Below, piece after piece: positions 50,980 through 59,109 of a stretch of DNA of 64,000 bases. Each line of letters starts with the position of its first letter. Position 1 is the first letter of the stretch. The stretch is from positions 4,517,001 through 4,581,000 of the forward strand of contig NZ_CP026730.1 in the NCBI RefSeq assembly GCF_003369795.1, in the 5' to 3' direction. The notes under the pieces were generated by a model. That model saw only the letters and a program-made list of their open reading frames with translations. It was not told the origin of the DNA and did no database searches. Source of the DNA: Streptomyces sp. CB09001 (GTDB lineage: Bacteria; Actinomycetota; Actinomycetes; Streptomycetales; Streptomycetaceae). The position numbers were made by a program, and so were the translations under genes.

Positions 50980-51462
50980 CTAGCGGATGTTCGGGTCGAA
51001 GGTGAAGATCACCAGCGTGCCCAGCAGGATGGTGAACACCGTGGCGGTGTAGAGCAGGCCCTTGAGCCACAGGCGGGTGTTCGCGCGCTCCGCGTAGTCG
51101 TTGATGACCGTGCGCAGGCCGTTGCCGCCGTGCAGCATCGCGAGCCAGAGCATCAGGAGGTCCCAGACCTGCCAGAACGGCGAGGCCCAGCGGCCCGCCA
51201 CGAAGGCGAAGCCGATCTTGGAGACGCCGCCGTCGAGCACCAGCTGGATCAGCAGGTGGCCGAGGACCAGGACGACCAGCACGACGCCGGACAGGCGCAT
51301 GAACAGCCAGGCGGCCATCTCGAAGTTGCCCCGGGTGGACCTGGGGGACTTCTTCGTGCGGGCGCGGGGCGCCTCGATGAGCGGCGCCGGGTTGTCGACC
51401 GAGTACAGGGAGGCGCCCTCGACGGGGCCGATCCCGGAAGCGGGGGATTCAGTCGTGGACAT
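50980..51462 (-). CDS. sdhD: Succinate dehydrogenase hydrophobic membrane anchor subunit
   Basis: 160 aa. A ~55-residue hydrophilic N-terminus is followed by three helices: MAAWLFMRLSGVVLVVLVLG, LLMLWLAMLHGGNGLRTVIN and LLYTATVFTILLGTLVIFTF. Heme-ligand and quinone-site candidates are His in VLGHLLIQLVLDGG and in MLHGGNGLR. It sits between sdhC and sdhA in the standard order. Confidence 0.93.
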   Translation of the reverse strand: MSTTESPASGIGPVEGASLYSVDNPAPLIEAPRARTKKSPRSTRGNFEMAAWLFMRLSGVVLVVLVLGHLLIQLVLDGGVSKIGFAFVAGRWASPFWQVWDLLMLWLAMLHGGNGLRTVINDYAERANTRLWLKGLLYTATVFTILLGTLVIFTFDPNIR

Positions 51463-51467
51463 TGGCG

Positions 51468-51848
51468 TCAGCTCCCGAACAGTTCACGAGCGGCGTGGCC
51501 GAGGACGGGGTAGATCGCCCCGAGCATCAGCACGACCCACAGGGCGACGACGGTCCAGAGCATCTGCTTCTGGTAGCGGGCGCCCTTGACCCAGAAGTCG
51601 ACGGCGATGACACGCAGGCCGTTGAGCGCGTGGAAGAGGATGGCGGCGACGAGGCCGTACTCCAGCAGCGCGACGATCGGCGTCTTGTACGTGGCCACGA
51701 CGGTGTCGTAGGCCTCGGGGGACACCCGCACGAGAGCGGTGTCCAGCACGTGAACGAACAGGAAGAAGAAGATGAGGACGCCGGTGACTCGGTGAGCCAC
51801 CCAGGACCACATTCCTTCCCGGCCGCGGTACAGCGTTCCAGCCGGCAC
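51468..51848 (-). CDS. sdhC: Succinate dehydrogenase cytochrome b556 subunit
   Basis: 126 aa from GTG 51848, directly behind GGAGGAAA, which decides the start although the frame is open further up. Signature SWVAHRVTGVLIFFFLFVHV with the SxxHRxTG quinone-site motif and an HVLD heme His. Two more helices follow (LLEYGLVAAILFHALNGLRV, LWTVVALWVVLMLGAIYPVL). First gene of sdhCDAB. The ~250 bases upstream hold the operon promoter but no further gene. Confidence 0.95.
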   Translation of the reverse strand: MPAGTLYRGREGMWSWVAHRVTGVLIFFFLFVHVLDTALVRVSPEAYDTVVATYKTPIVALLEYGLVAAILFHALNGLRVIAVDFWVKGARYQKQMLWTVVALWVVLMLGAIYPVLGHAARELFGS

Positions 51849-52102
51849 GGAAATTTCCTCCGGGAGCGGGGATTGGGGCCGCGCCGGCTTTCCTTGTCGG
51901 TCGGGCCCGGCCGGGTACGGTCCACCGGCCCCCAGCATGGTAGCGACGGTTGCCTGCGGCGCTTACGGGGGGCCTGCCGTTGTGATCAAACTTGCACTCA
52001 AAGGAGCAGTGGGTCTGAGCGGGGGCGGCTACGGGGGTGGGGGTTTGTCCTTGAATGCCGGGTGCGGGCCGCCTGTGGCTGGTCGCGCAGTTCTCCGCGC
52101 CC

Positions 52103-52600
52103 CTAGAGGGCGTTGGTCAGACGTGTCTTTGCCAGGTGGCGGAGTTCCTCTGCCGTTACCAGGCGTTCTTCGTCCGGGTCGTTGTTCAAACGTGACCGGA
52201 TGGCTGTCAGGACGTGGTTCAGGGTCTCGTCCGGGGACAGGCCGGCCAGGCTGATGACGAACACGTGTCCGAAGCGGGACTCGTAGGCCGCGTGGGCCGC
52301 GTTCAGGGCGGTGTGGGCTGCCGCGTAGGTGTCCTCGGGCAGGGCGGGCAGCGTCTCCGCGGCCAGGGCCTCGGTCAGGTCGTCCGGGGAGAGGTCGTAG
52401 GCCGCCTCGTCCGCTGCCGCCAGGAGGGCGGCGAGGTCCGGGTAGGGGCGGTGGGTGATGAGGCGCTGGGCCCAGCCGTGGCTGTTCAGACAGGCGAGGA
52501 GGGTCTGGGCGGCCTCGTCGGCGGGGGCCGCGTTGAAGCGCTCCAGCGGGGTGGCCGTTGCCGGTGTGGCGCGTGTTTGCACCGGTACGGGTATGGCCAC
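52103..52600 (-). CDS. OHCU decarboxylase-like protein lacking the catalytic His segment
   Basis: 165 aa. It resembles 2-oxo-4-hydroxy-4-carboxy-5-ureidoimidazoline decarboxylase of urate breakdown: PLERFNAAPADEAAQTLLAC, SHGWAQRLITHRPYPDLAAL, YESRFGHVFVISLAGLSPDE, and the final EELRHLAKTRL. However, the region that normally reads HPRIG or HPDLAG, holding the catalytic His, is ALAAETLPALPEDTY here, and the following SxEQ block is also missing. It may be a non-catalytic paralogue or have another substrate. No other ureide gene is in the window. Confidence 0.8.
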   Translation of the reverse strand: MAIPVPVQTRATPATATPLERFNAAPADEAAQTLLACLNSHGWAQRLITHRPYPDLAALLAAADEAAYDLSPDDLTEALAAETLPALPEDTYAAAHTALNAAHAAYESRFGHVFVISLAGLSPDETLNHVLTAIRSRLNNDPDEERLVTAEELRHLAKTRLTNAL

Positions 52601-52812
52601 TCGGCGGGGGAGGTCTGGGAGACGGTGCGCAGGCAGCGTGGGTCCTCGTGGGCTTCACGTGTGTGTCGGCAGGGGATTGTGCGAAAGGTGTGGCGTCACG
52701 TTATCGAGTGACGGCAACGCGTGTCCGTCCGATGCCCGAATTTCACCCGAACGGGAGAGTTTCAGAACATGTGGTGGACGCATGACGGCAACGGCGACCT
52801 TAGGTTGGCGCT

Positions 52813-54435
52813 GTGAGCCAGCACAGAGGCCGGATACCGGCGCCCAAGGTGAGACAGCGGGCCGTGATCGCCGGCGCGGTGGTCGCCGCGCTCGGCGTGG
52901 GGGTCGGCCTGTGGGCCACCGACGGCGACGGCGGCGACGGTGACCGGGAGGGCTCGGCGGCCCGGTCCTCCACCGGCGAGGCGGCCGCCCCCAGCCCCAG
53001 CCGGTCCTACCCGCTGTCCAAGGAGCCGCGCACCATACCCGCCGTGCGCGAGCACACCGCAGCGCGCGGCCCCGGCTGGCAGCCCGAGAAGGGGAACCGG
53101 GTCGTCGTCGCAGACTCCGGCCTCGCCGACGAGGGCAAGCAGATCGCCGGCGACCTGGGGATGACGTACGCGGGGGAGAAGGACGACGAGCGCGCCGGGG
53201 ACCTGCTGCTCGACGTGAAGGCCGACAAGGGCGCGAACCCGGAGTCGTACACCATGACCGTGCGGGACGGCCGGGTCACCGTCACCGGGCCCGCCGAGGC
53301 CGGCGTCTACTACGGCACCCGCACCCTGAAGCAGGCGGTGGACGGCGGCGGCACCGCGCCGGAGGGCGTGGTCAAGGACGAGCCCGCGAAACCGAAGCGC
53401 GGCTTCTCGCTCGACATCGCCCGCAAGCACTACAGCGCCGACTGGATCAAGGACCGGATCCGCGAGCTGGGCGACCTCAAGTTCAACGAGCTGGGCCTGC
53501 ACTTCTCCGACGACCAGGCCTTCCGCATCGAGTCCGACTCGCACCCCGAGATCGTCTCGGACGAGCATCTGACCAAGGCCGAGATGAAGGAGATCATCGA
53601 TCTCGCCGCCTCGCGCCACGTCACCGTCGTCCCCGAGATCGACTCGCCGGGCCACCTCGGCGCCGTGATCGCCGCGCACCCCGACCTCCAGCTGCGCAAC
53701 GCGCAGGGCACGGCCACCCGCGGCGCCATCGACATCTCCAAGCCGGAGGCCGCGGAGATCGTCGACGACCTGCTGAACGAGTACGCCGACCTCTTCCCCG
53801 GCTCCCAGTTCCACCTGGGCGCCGACGAGTACCAGGCGCTCGTGGTACCGAACCCGGAGGCGTCCTACCCGACGCTGGCCGCCGCGGCCCGCAAGGCCTA
53901 CGGTTCCGGCGGCACCGTCGCCGACCTCACCACCGGCTGGCTCAACGGCCGGGCCAAGACGGTCATGGCCCACGACCGCACCCCGCGCGCGTGGAACGAC
54001 GGCTTCTTCAAGGACACGTCGGTCGAGCCGCTCAAGGACATCAAGGTCGCCTACTGGACCGGCAAGGAGATCGGCGCCCGCCCGCCGACCGAGTACCTGA
54101 GGGAGGGCCGCCAGGTCCTCAACTACAACGACGAGTTCCTCTACTACGTGCTCGGCCAGCCGCAGACCTTCGTCTACCCGACCGGCGAGCGCATCTACGA
54201 GCAGTGGACCCCGCGCGTCCTGCGCGGCACCACGCCCGTCGACGCCAAGTACGACGACCAGATACTCGGCGGCAGCTTCGCCGTCTGGGGCGACTTCCCG
54301 AACGCCCAGACCCAGGCCCAGGTCGCCGAAGGCATCCGGCTGCCACTGGCCGCTACGGTCCAGAAGCTGTGGGACCCCGGCAAACCCGAGCTGTCCTGGA
54401 CGGACTTCGCGGCGCTGGCGAACCGGCTCGACTGA
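52813..54435 (+). CDS. Beta-N-acetylhexosaminidase, GH20
   Basis: 540 aa from GTG 52813. An N-terminal membrane anchor or uncleaved signal (QRAVIAGAVVAALGVGVGLW) is followed by a Ser/Pro linker. A GH20b-like domain ends in YYGTRTLKQAVDGGG. The catalytic barrel has GFSLDIARKHYSADWIKDRI, LGLHFSDDQAFRIES, VVPEIDSPGHLGAVI and FHLGADEYQ, where the Asp-Glu pair is catalytic (usually HxGGDE). It would release terminal GlcNAc from chitin- or wall-derived oligomers outside the cell. The 210 bases upstream show no DasR-like site that I could recognise. Confidence 0.93.
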   Translation: MSQHRGRIPAPKVRQRAVIAGAVVAALGVGVGLWATDGDGGDGDREGSAARSSTGEAAAPSPSRSYPLSKEPRTIPAVREHTAARGPGWQPEKGNRVVVADSGLADEGKQIAGDLGMTYAGEKDDERAGDLLLDVKADKGANPESYTMTVRDGRVTVTGPAEAGVYYGTRTLKQAVDGGGTAPEGVVKDEPAKPKRGFSLDIARKHYSADWIKDRIRELGDLKFNELGLHFSDDQAFRIESDSHPEIVSDEHLTKAEMKEIIDLAASRHVTVVPEIDSPGHLGAVIAAHPDLQLRNAQGTATRGAIDISKPEAAEIVDDLLNEYADLFPGSQFHLGADEYQALVVPNPEASYPTLAAAARKAYGSGGTVADLTTGWLNGRAKTVMAHDRTPRAWNDGFFKDTSVEPLKDIKVAYWTGKEIGARPPTEYLREGRQVLNYNDEFLYYVLGQPQTFVYPTGERIYEQWTPRVLRGTTPVDAKYDDQILGGSFAVWGDFPNAQTQAQVAEGIRLPLAATVQKLWDPGKPELSWTDFAALANRLD

Positions 54436-54543
54436 CCTCGACCGGCGCGGCCAACACGCCGATTGGCCGATCCTGCTGCGAACTCCCGTACGGCTGTGGT
54501 GGTCTTTTGCCCAGCCGAACCGACACGCCGGGGGGACCGGGAC

Positions 54544-55158
54544 ATGGGCTACTGGGGGTACTTCGTCGTCGGCCGCGCCGAGCGGCCGCTCGCGGAGCTG
54601 GAGGCGCTGGCCGGCGCCGGGGACATGACCCTGTGCCGGTCCGCGCCGGACGGCTGGCAGGTGTGGGAGTTCCCGGGCGGTGACGGCGACGTCGGGAACA
54701 TGAACGACCTGGCGGGGCAGACCGGCGCGCCCGCGCTGTTCGGCTACGTGATGGACAGCGACTGCGTGGTCGTGGAGGCGGCGGCGCCCGAGAGCGGGGC
54801 GTGGACGACCTGCCTGGCGCGTACCGCCATGGCCGGGTACCTGGGTGCCGAGCGGGACGGGCTCACCCTGGAGGACTACTTCCTCGAACCCCGGGACGCC
54901 GCCGAGCGCGCCGTCGCCTGGGCCGCCGAGGCGGGGCGTGCCGCGAGCGCCGCCGAGCTGGCGGGGGTGCTGTCGGACGACCCGGCTGCGGACGAGAACG
55001 AGAACGAGAACGAGGACGAGGACGAGGACGAGGAGGAGGAGGGGGCGGCTGCGGGCGGGGAGCCCGACGCGGGCGCCGACCGGGTCCCCGCTCCCGGTCC
55101 GGTGGCCGAAAACCTCTTCTTCCGGTTCCTCGACCGGCTGGGCGTCGTGCCCCTGTGA
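54544..55158 (+). CDS. Uncharacterised acidic protein
   Basis: 204 aa from ATG 54544; upstream in-frame codons lack coding character. It starts MGYWGYFVVGRAERPLAELE, and the central part WQVWEFPGGDGDVGNMND and GYVMDSDCVVVEAAAPESG look globular. Near residue 155 is an extreme acidic run alternating N, E and D, then EEEE. The end AENLFFRFLDRLGVVPL is amphipathic. Family not recognised; similar proteins with the opening GYWGY are found in streptomycetes as hypothetical proteins. The stop lies within a promoter-like motif for the next gene. Confidence 0.8.
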   Translation: MGYWGYFVVGRAERPLAELEALAGAGDMTLCRSAPDGWQVWEFPGGDGDVGNMNDLAGQTGAPALFGYVMDSDCVVVEAAAPESGAWTTCLARTAMAGYLGAERDGLTLEDYFLEPRDAAERAVAWAAEAGRAASAAELAGVLSDDPAADENENENEDEDEDEEEEGAAAGGEPDAGADRVPAPGPVAENLFFRFLDRLGVVPL

Positions 55159-55184
55159 CACTCCCGGGCCGTCGCACGCAGTAA
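55156..55184 (+). promoter_or_regulatory. TGACAC-N17-CAGTAA promoter-like motif
   Basis: TGACAC at 55156-55161 and CAGTAA at 55179-55184, 17 bases apart, 62 bases before the ATG of the gene at 55246. One of five similarly spaced sites between 55 and 60.4 kb. Confidence 0.5.
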
Positions 55185-55245
55185 GGGTCAGTGCGGGCTC
55201 CGTGGTGGTGAGCGGGGCGAAGCGGCCGGAACAGGGAGGCACCCG

Positions 55246-55845
55246 ATGAGCCTGGTGGAACTGATCGCGCGGGCCGACACACGCGGACTCGCCGCGAGCG
55301 GCCTGGCTTGTTTGGACCGCTGCGTCCCGCTCCTCGACGGCGACGACGAGGCCCTCAGACCCCTGTGGGCGATCCTCGCCGACGCGACTGCCGACGCCGC
55401 CGATGCCGCCGACGCCACCGGCGACGCGACCGGGCCCGGCTGGGCCGCGGGGCTCGCGCAGGTGCGGGACAAGCTCGCCGGCCCCGACACCACGGGCGAG
55501 GACGAGGCCGTGGTCCTGGCCCGCCGCATGCTCGCGGCCGCGCCGGCCGAGTGCTCGGGACCGGCGCTGCGGACGTGGGCCGACGCCTGTTCCGTCGCCT
55601 CGCTCCGCATCCACCGGCTGCTCGACCCGGCGGCGGGCGCGACCCCGGCGGGCGACGTTCCCCGCGACGCGGGCACGGAGGGACTTCCCCCGCTCGTCGC
55701 CGCCGAACTGCGCCGCCAGACCGGCGTCCTGGAACTGCTCGCCGGACACGGCGCGGCGGGGCTGCGTCCGGCCCTCGAGGTCTCCACGGAGGGGCGCCGC
55801 GTGCTGCGTGCGGTGGTCTCCCGCCGGGCACGGGGGCGGGGCTGA
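55246..55845 (+). CDS. Uncharacterised Ala-rich helical protein
   Basis: 199 aa from ATG 55246 behind GGGAGG. All-alpha appearance: LVELIARADTRGLAASGLAC, AILADATADAADAADATGDA (low-complexity), EDEAVVLARRMLAAAPAECS, VAAELRRQTGVLELLAGHGA. No catalytic motif or membrane segment. Family not recognised. It lies between the acidic protein and the first sigma module and has its own promoter-like motif. Confidence 0.75.
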   Translation: MSLVELIARADTRGLAASGLACLDRCVPLLDGDDEALRPLWAILADATADAADAADATGDATGPGWAAGLAQVRDKLAGPDTTGEDEAVVLARRMLAAAPAECSGPALRTWADACSVASLRIHRLLDPAAGATPAGDVPRDAGTEGLPPLVAAELRRQTGVLELLAGHGAAGLRPALEVSTEGRRVLRAVVSRRARGRG

Positions 55846-55981
55846 ACGCCGGGGCAGCCGTCGGGGCAGCCGTCGGGCCGTGCCTGTGACCGCCGTGCGG
55901 GGAACGCGCGGTGGCGGTGCGGCGGACGTGGCGGAGGTGGGGTGGTCCTGCGCCGGTTGCGGAACGACCGCTTCCGACGTG

Positions 55982-56010
55982 TGACGCAATGCCGTGCCAC
56001 GGCGCTATAG
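55982..56010 (+). promoter_or_regulatory. TGACGC-N17-CTATAG promoter-like motif, leaderless start
   Basis: TGACGC at 55982-55987 and CTATAG at 56005-56010, 17 bases apart. The GTG at 56016 begins six bases after the -10-like box, where transcription would start. This fits a leaderless mRNA and explains the missing ribosome site. Confidence 0.5.
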
Positions 56011-56015
56011 CCCAT

Positions 56016-56450
56016 GTGACGACTGTGACGACCAACGGATTGACCAGCGGATTGACGAGCGGGACGACGAGCCCGCGGCAGACCCGGCCGTCGGCCGCCG
56101 CCAAGCCGGTGCGGTGGGCGGCGGACGCGGTGGCCACGATGCGCGAGGGCGCGAGGCTGCGCCTGGACTACTCGGCGCAGAGCCTGTGGCGAGTGGACCG
56201 GATGATCGACGGCATCCGGGCCGAGGAGGCCCCCTACGCCGCCGTGGAGACGGAGCTGCGCGGACTCGGCGCGTACGCCGGAGAAGTGATCGTCCGTCAG
56301 GCGGGCGGCGAGTGGTGGACGACCGGTGGCGACCACTGGGTCCGCACCCCGGACGGGCGCCTGTGGGACCCGATCGACGAGGCCCGCCGCTGTTTCGCCG
56401 GCCACGGGTCGCTCCGTCTGCTGTGCCGGGACGCGACGGCGGCCCGGTGA
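56016..56450 (+). CDS. Uncharacterised small protein
   Basis: 144 aa from GTG 56016. The frame extends upstream to ATG 55989 and beyond, but those codons (GCT ATA among them) are unlike Streptomyces coding and overlap the promoter-like motif. A disordered Thr/Ser/Gly start precedes a helical core ADAVATMREGARLRLDYSAQ, SLWRVDRMIDGIRAEEAPYA, and then an alpha/beta end (AYAGEVIVRQAGGEWWTTGG, WDPIDEARRCFAGHG). Streptomycetes encode similar short proteins of unknown role. Confidence 0.7.
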   Translation: MTTVTTNGLTSGLTSGTTSPRQTRPSAAAKPVRWAADAVATMREGARLRLDYSAQSLWRVDRMIDGIRAEEAPYAAVETELRGLGAYAGEVIVRQAGGEWWTTGGDHWVRTPDGRLWDPIDEARRCFAGHGSLRLLCRDATAAR

Positions 56451-56498
56451 CACGGTGACGCCCGGCGGCCGGGACCACCACGGCCCCGGGCGTTCCTG

Positions 56499-56527
56499 TG
56501 ACACTTCCGTGCGCGCAGACGCTGATG
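56499..56527 (+). promoter_or_regulatory. TGACAC-N17-CTGATG promoter-like motif before first sigma gene
   Basis: TGACAC at 56499-56504, CTGATG at 56522-56527, 17 bases apart, 58 bases before the chosen TTG start of the sigma gene. It shares ACG just before the -10-like box with two other copies. Confidence 0.45.
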
Positions 56528-56584
56528 ACCTTGGGGGGCGCTCACCCGAGCGCGCGGAGGACTCGGTACGGACGAGGACGGTTC

Positions 56585-57202
56585 TTGGGCCAGCGAGGGG
56601 AACCCCGCCGTGTACAGGCGTACGACGGGGAACTGGGCGCGGCGGTCGCGCGGGCCCAGGAGGGTGACGAGGCCGCCTTCGCGGTCGCCTACCGGTTCGT
56701 GCAGCCCGGGCTGCTGGGCTATCTGCGCGGGCTGGTCGGGGAGGACGCCGAGGACGTCGCCGGGGACGCGTGGCTGGAGATAGCCCGCGACCTGCGGCGC
56801 TTCCGGGGCGACGGCGCCGGCTTCCGGGGCTGGACGGCGACGATCGCCCGGCACCGGGCCCTGGACCACCTGCGGCGCCAGAAGGTGCGGCCCCGGCCCA
56901 CGGCGCTGGAGCAGGACGTCCTGGACCTGCCCGGCCCGCACAGCACGCACGACCAGGTACTGGAGTCACTCTCCACCCAGGCCGCGCTCGCCCTGGTCTC
57001 GGCGCTGCCGCGCGACCAGGCGGAGGCCGTGCTGCTGCGGGTCGTCGTCGGTCTCGACGGCCCCTCCGCCGCGCGTGTGCTCGGCAAGCGGCCGGGCGCG
57101 GTGCGTACGGCGACGTACCGGGGCCTGAAGCGGCTCGCCCGGCAGCTGGGGGCGGACGGTGTGACGGATGACGGTCCCAGGACGCTGGGGGAGTCGACAT
57201 GA
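56585..57202 (+). CDS. ECF-type RNA polymerase sigma factor, module 1
   Basis: 205 aa from TTG 56585 (GAGGACGG upstream); the frame is open from 56498, so the start is uncertain. Region 2 is AAVARAQEGDEAAFAVAYRF, GLVGEDAEDVAGDAWLEIAR and WTATIARHRALDHLRRQ. Region 4 is SALPRDQAEAVLLRVVVGLD and SAARVLGKRPGAVRTATYRG. The stop overlaps the next gene by ATGA, the classic sigma/anti-sigma arrangement. It is a paralogue of the sigma at 58276. Confidence 0.9.
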   Translation: MGQRGEPRRVQAYDGELGAAVARAQEGDEAAFAVAYRFVQPGLLGYLRGLVGEDAEDVAGDAWLEIARDLRRFRGDGAGFRGWTATIARHRALDHLRRQKVRPRPTALEQDVLDLPGPHSTHDQVLESLSTQAALALVSALPRDQAEAVLLRVVVGLDGPSAARVLGKRPGAVRTATYRGLKRLARQLGADGVTDDGPRTLGEST

Positions 57203-58083
57203 GGGGCGCCGAGGGCGGCGGCCCGGCGGACCGGGCGGGAGCGGAGGCGGGCATGGGTGCACGGCACGGGGAGGACGACGGCCGTCGGCCCGCCGCGCTC
57301 GGCGGCTCCCGCCACGCGGAGGCGCTGCTCGCCGCGGCGCTGCGCGGGGAGCTGGCCGACGCCGAGGGCGAGCGGCGCGCCGTGGCCGCGTTCCGGACCG
57401 CCAGGGAGGCGGAACCGGCCCGGGCCGTGCGCACCCGGCGGCGGGACGACTGGCGGCCGCGCGCCGGGCGAAGGACGGGGCGCACGCTGAAGACCGCGCT
57501 CTCCGTCCTGCTGGCGAGCCTCACCCTGGGCGGGGTCGCGTACGCGGCCATGGGCGGGGGCGGCTCCGCCGCGGACGACGGCGGCCGGGACCGGGTGCGC
57601 CCGCCCGCCCCGGCCGACGGCGCCTCGGTCCGGCCCGTCGCCACCCCGCGCGCCGCCACGCCCGCCCCCGCCACCACGCCCCCCGGTGCCTCCCCGCCGC
57701 CGGAGCGCCCGGACACCGCCGGGGACACCGAGGCCCAGTGCCGTGCCTACGAGCGACTGGACGGCCGAGGCGGGGCCCTGGACGCCACGGCCTGGCAGCG
57801 GCTGCTCACGGCGGCGGGCGGCGCGGAGCACGTCGAGGCCTACTGCGCCGGGCAGTCCGCCCGGGAGACCGGAACGAACCGGTCGAACGGCGAGGGGAAC
57901 GGCGAGGGAAACGGCGAGGGGAACGGCGAGCGGAACGGCGGCGCCGGTGACAGCGGCCAGGAAAACGACGGCCAGGAGAACGGCGACCAGGGAAGCGACG
58001 GCCAGGGAAGCGGCGACCGGGGCAAGGGTGTTGGCGGCGAGGTCGGCGGCGCTGCGGAACCGACCCCCGGCCGGGGTCAGTAG
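57199..58083 (+). CDS. Anti-sigma-like single-pass membrane protein, module 1
   Basis: 294 aa, start overlapping the sigma stop. The cytosolic N-terminus (~95 residues: RHAEALLAAALRGELADAEG, ERRAVAAFRTAREAEPARAV) precedes one helix (TLKTALSVLLASLTLGGVAY). The outer part is Pro/Ala-rich, then a small domain with two Cys (DTEAQCRAYERLDGRGGALD, AEHVEAYCAGQ), then Asn/Gly/Glu repeats (NGEGNGEGNGEG). No ZAS His-Cys zinc motif is seen. Anti-sigma function is inferred from coupling and topology alone. Confidence 0.82.
   Translation: MRGAEGGGPADRAGAEAGMGARHGEDDGRRPAALGGSRHAEALLAAALRGELADAEGERRAVAAFRTAREAEPARAVRTRRRDDWRPRAGRRTGRTLKTALSVLLASLTLGGVAYAAMGGGGSAADDGGRDRVRPPAPADGASVRPVATPRAATPAPATTPPGASPPPERPDTAGDTEAQCRAYERLDGRGGALDATAWQRLLTAAGGAEHVEAYCAGQSARETGTNRSNGEGNGEGNGEGNGERNGGAGDSGQENDGQENGDQGSDGQGSGDRGKGVGGEVGGAAEPTPGRGQ
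57886..57940 (+). repeat. Tandem ~12-bp coding repeats
   Basis: Within the anti-sigma-like gene, units close to GGCGAGGGGAAC recur about five times from 57886 to 57940, encoding NGEG repeats. Such in-frame microsatellites can change length by slippage without breaking the frame. Confidence 0.6.
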
Positions 58084-58217
58084 CCCACCACCAGCGACGA
58101 TCGCGGCGGCCAAGGCAACGGCCGAGGCCGCCACCCCCCACAGGAGAGGCCCCGGCCGTCGCGCGGCACGGGCCGCGCGGCGGCCCGTACTCCCTTCAGC
58201 GTCGCGACTGCGTTTTC

Positions 58218-58246
58218 TGTCACACCTCACCGCGTCACGGGTTAGT
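58218..58246 (+). promoter_or_regulatory. TGTCAC-N17-GTTAGT promoter-like motif before second sigma gene
   Basis: TGTCAC at 58218-58223 and GTTAGT at 58241-58246 with 17 bases between; 30 bases before the ATG at 58276. The divergent member of the five-site set. Confidence 0.4.
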
Positions 58247-58275
58247 TGCATCCTGTACGGCAATGCGAGGAGGAC

Positions 58276-59109
58276 ATGGACGAGTGGCGGTTTCAAGACG
58301 TAACGTGCCATTCGCGCCGATGCTGCGGGGGGCCCGCTCCCGCGACGGAGTCGCGGGCGACCACCGCGACGATCGACGGAGCAACCACGACGGCGAGGAC
58401 CACGTCCGCGAGAGCGGCGCCGGCTCAGGCGCAGAAAGGCTTCTCGGTGCTGGGGGACGACGCGGAGCTGACCGCCGCGGTGATTGCGGCACAGGACGGG
58501 GACGAGGCCGCGTTCCGGACCGTGTACCGCGCCGTGCATCCGCGACTGCTCGGATACGTGCGTACGCTCGTCGGCGAACACGACGCCGAGGACGTGGCGT
58601 CCGAGGCCTGGCTCCAGATAGCCCGTGACCTGGAACGGTTCGACGGCGACGCCGACCGGTTCCGCGGCTGGGCCGCCCGTATCGCCCGCAACCGCGCGCT
58701 GGACCAGATCCGCATGCGCGGCCGCCGGCCGGTGATCGGCGGCGACGAGACGGAGCTGACCGGCAAGCCCGCGGAGTCCGACACCGCGGGTGAGGCCATG
58801 GAGGCGCTGGCCACCGGCAGCACCCTCTCCCTCATCGCCCGGCTGCCCCAGGACCAGGCCGAGGCGGTCGTGCTGCGCGTGGTGATGGGCCTCGACGCCA
58901 AGAGTGCCGCCGAGACCCTCGGCAAACGGCCCGGTGCGGTCCGTACGGCGGCGCACCGTGGCCTGAAGCGCCTGGCCGAACTGCTCGGCGGCGATCCGGA
59001 ATCGGGCGGCGGGCTCGACGCCCTGCCGCCGCAGCGAGAACCGCGCGGTCGTGCGGTGACGTCCGCGAGTGTGACGCATACGCGTGCGCGGACGCAGAAG
59101 GACATGTGA
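58276..59109 (+). CDS. ECF-type RNA polymerase sigma factor, module 2
   Basis: 277 aa from ATG 58276 directly behind GGAGG. An N-terminal extension of ~55 residues has three Cys (VTCHSRRCCGG) and a Thr/Ala-rich stretch not found in module 1. Region 2 is AVIAAQDGDEAAFRTVYRAV, LVGEHDAEDVASEAWLQIAR and WAARIARNRALDQIRMRG. Region 4 is ARLPQDQAEAVVLRVVMGLD and SAAETLGKRPGAVRTAAHRG. The stop overlaps the next start. The Cys cluster could respond to redox or metals, which is speculative. Confidence 0.9.
   Translation: MDEWRFQDVTCHSRRCCGGPAPATESRATTATIDGATTTARTTSARAAPAQAQKGFSVLGDDAELTAAVIAAQDGDEAAFRTVYRAVHPRLLGYVRTLVGEHDAEDVASEAWLQIARDLERFDGDADRFRGWAARIARNRALDQIRMRGRRPVIGGDETELTGKPAESDTAGEAMEALATGSTLSLIARLPQDQAEAVVLRVVMGLDAKSAAETLGKRPGAVRTAAHRGLKRLAELLGGDPESGGGLDALPPQREPRGRAVTSASVTHTRARTQKDM

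Noticed and set aside
49311..51005. Long plus-strand frame antisense to sdhA
   Set aside because: Shadow of sdhA with no family signature or ribosome site.
52601..52812. DasR-type operator upstream of the GH20 hexosaminidase
   Set aside because: No ACTGGTCTAGACCA-like sequence could be found.
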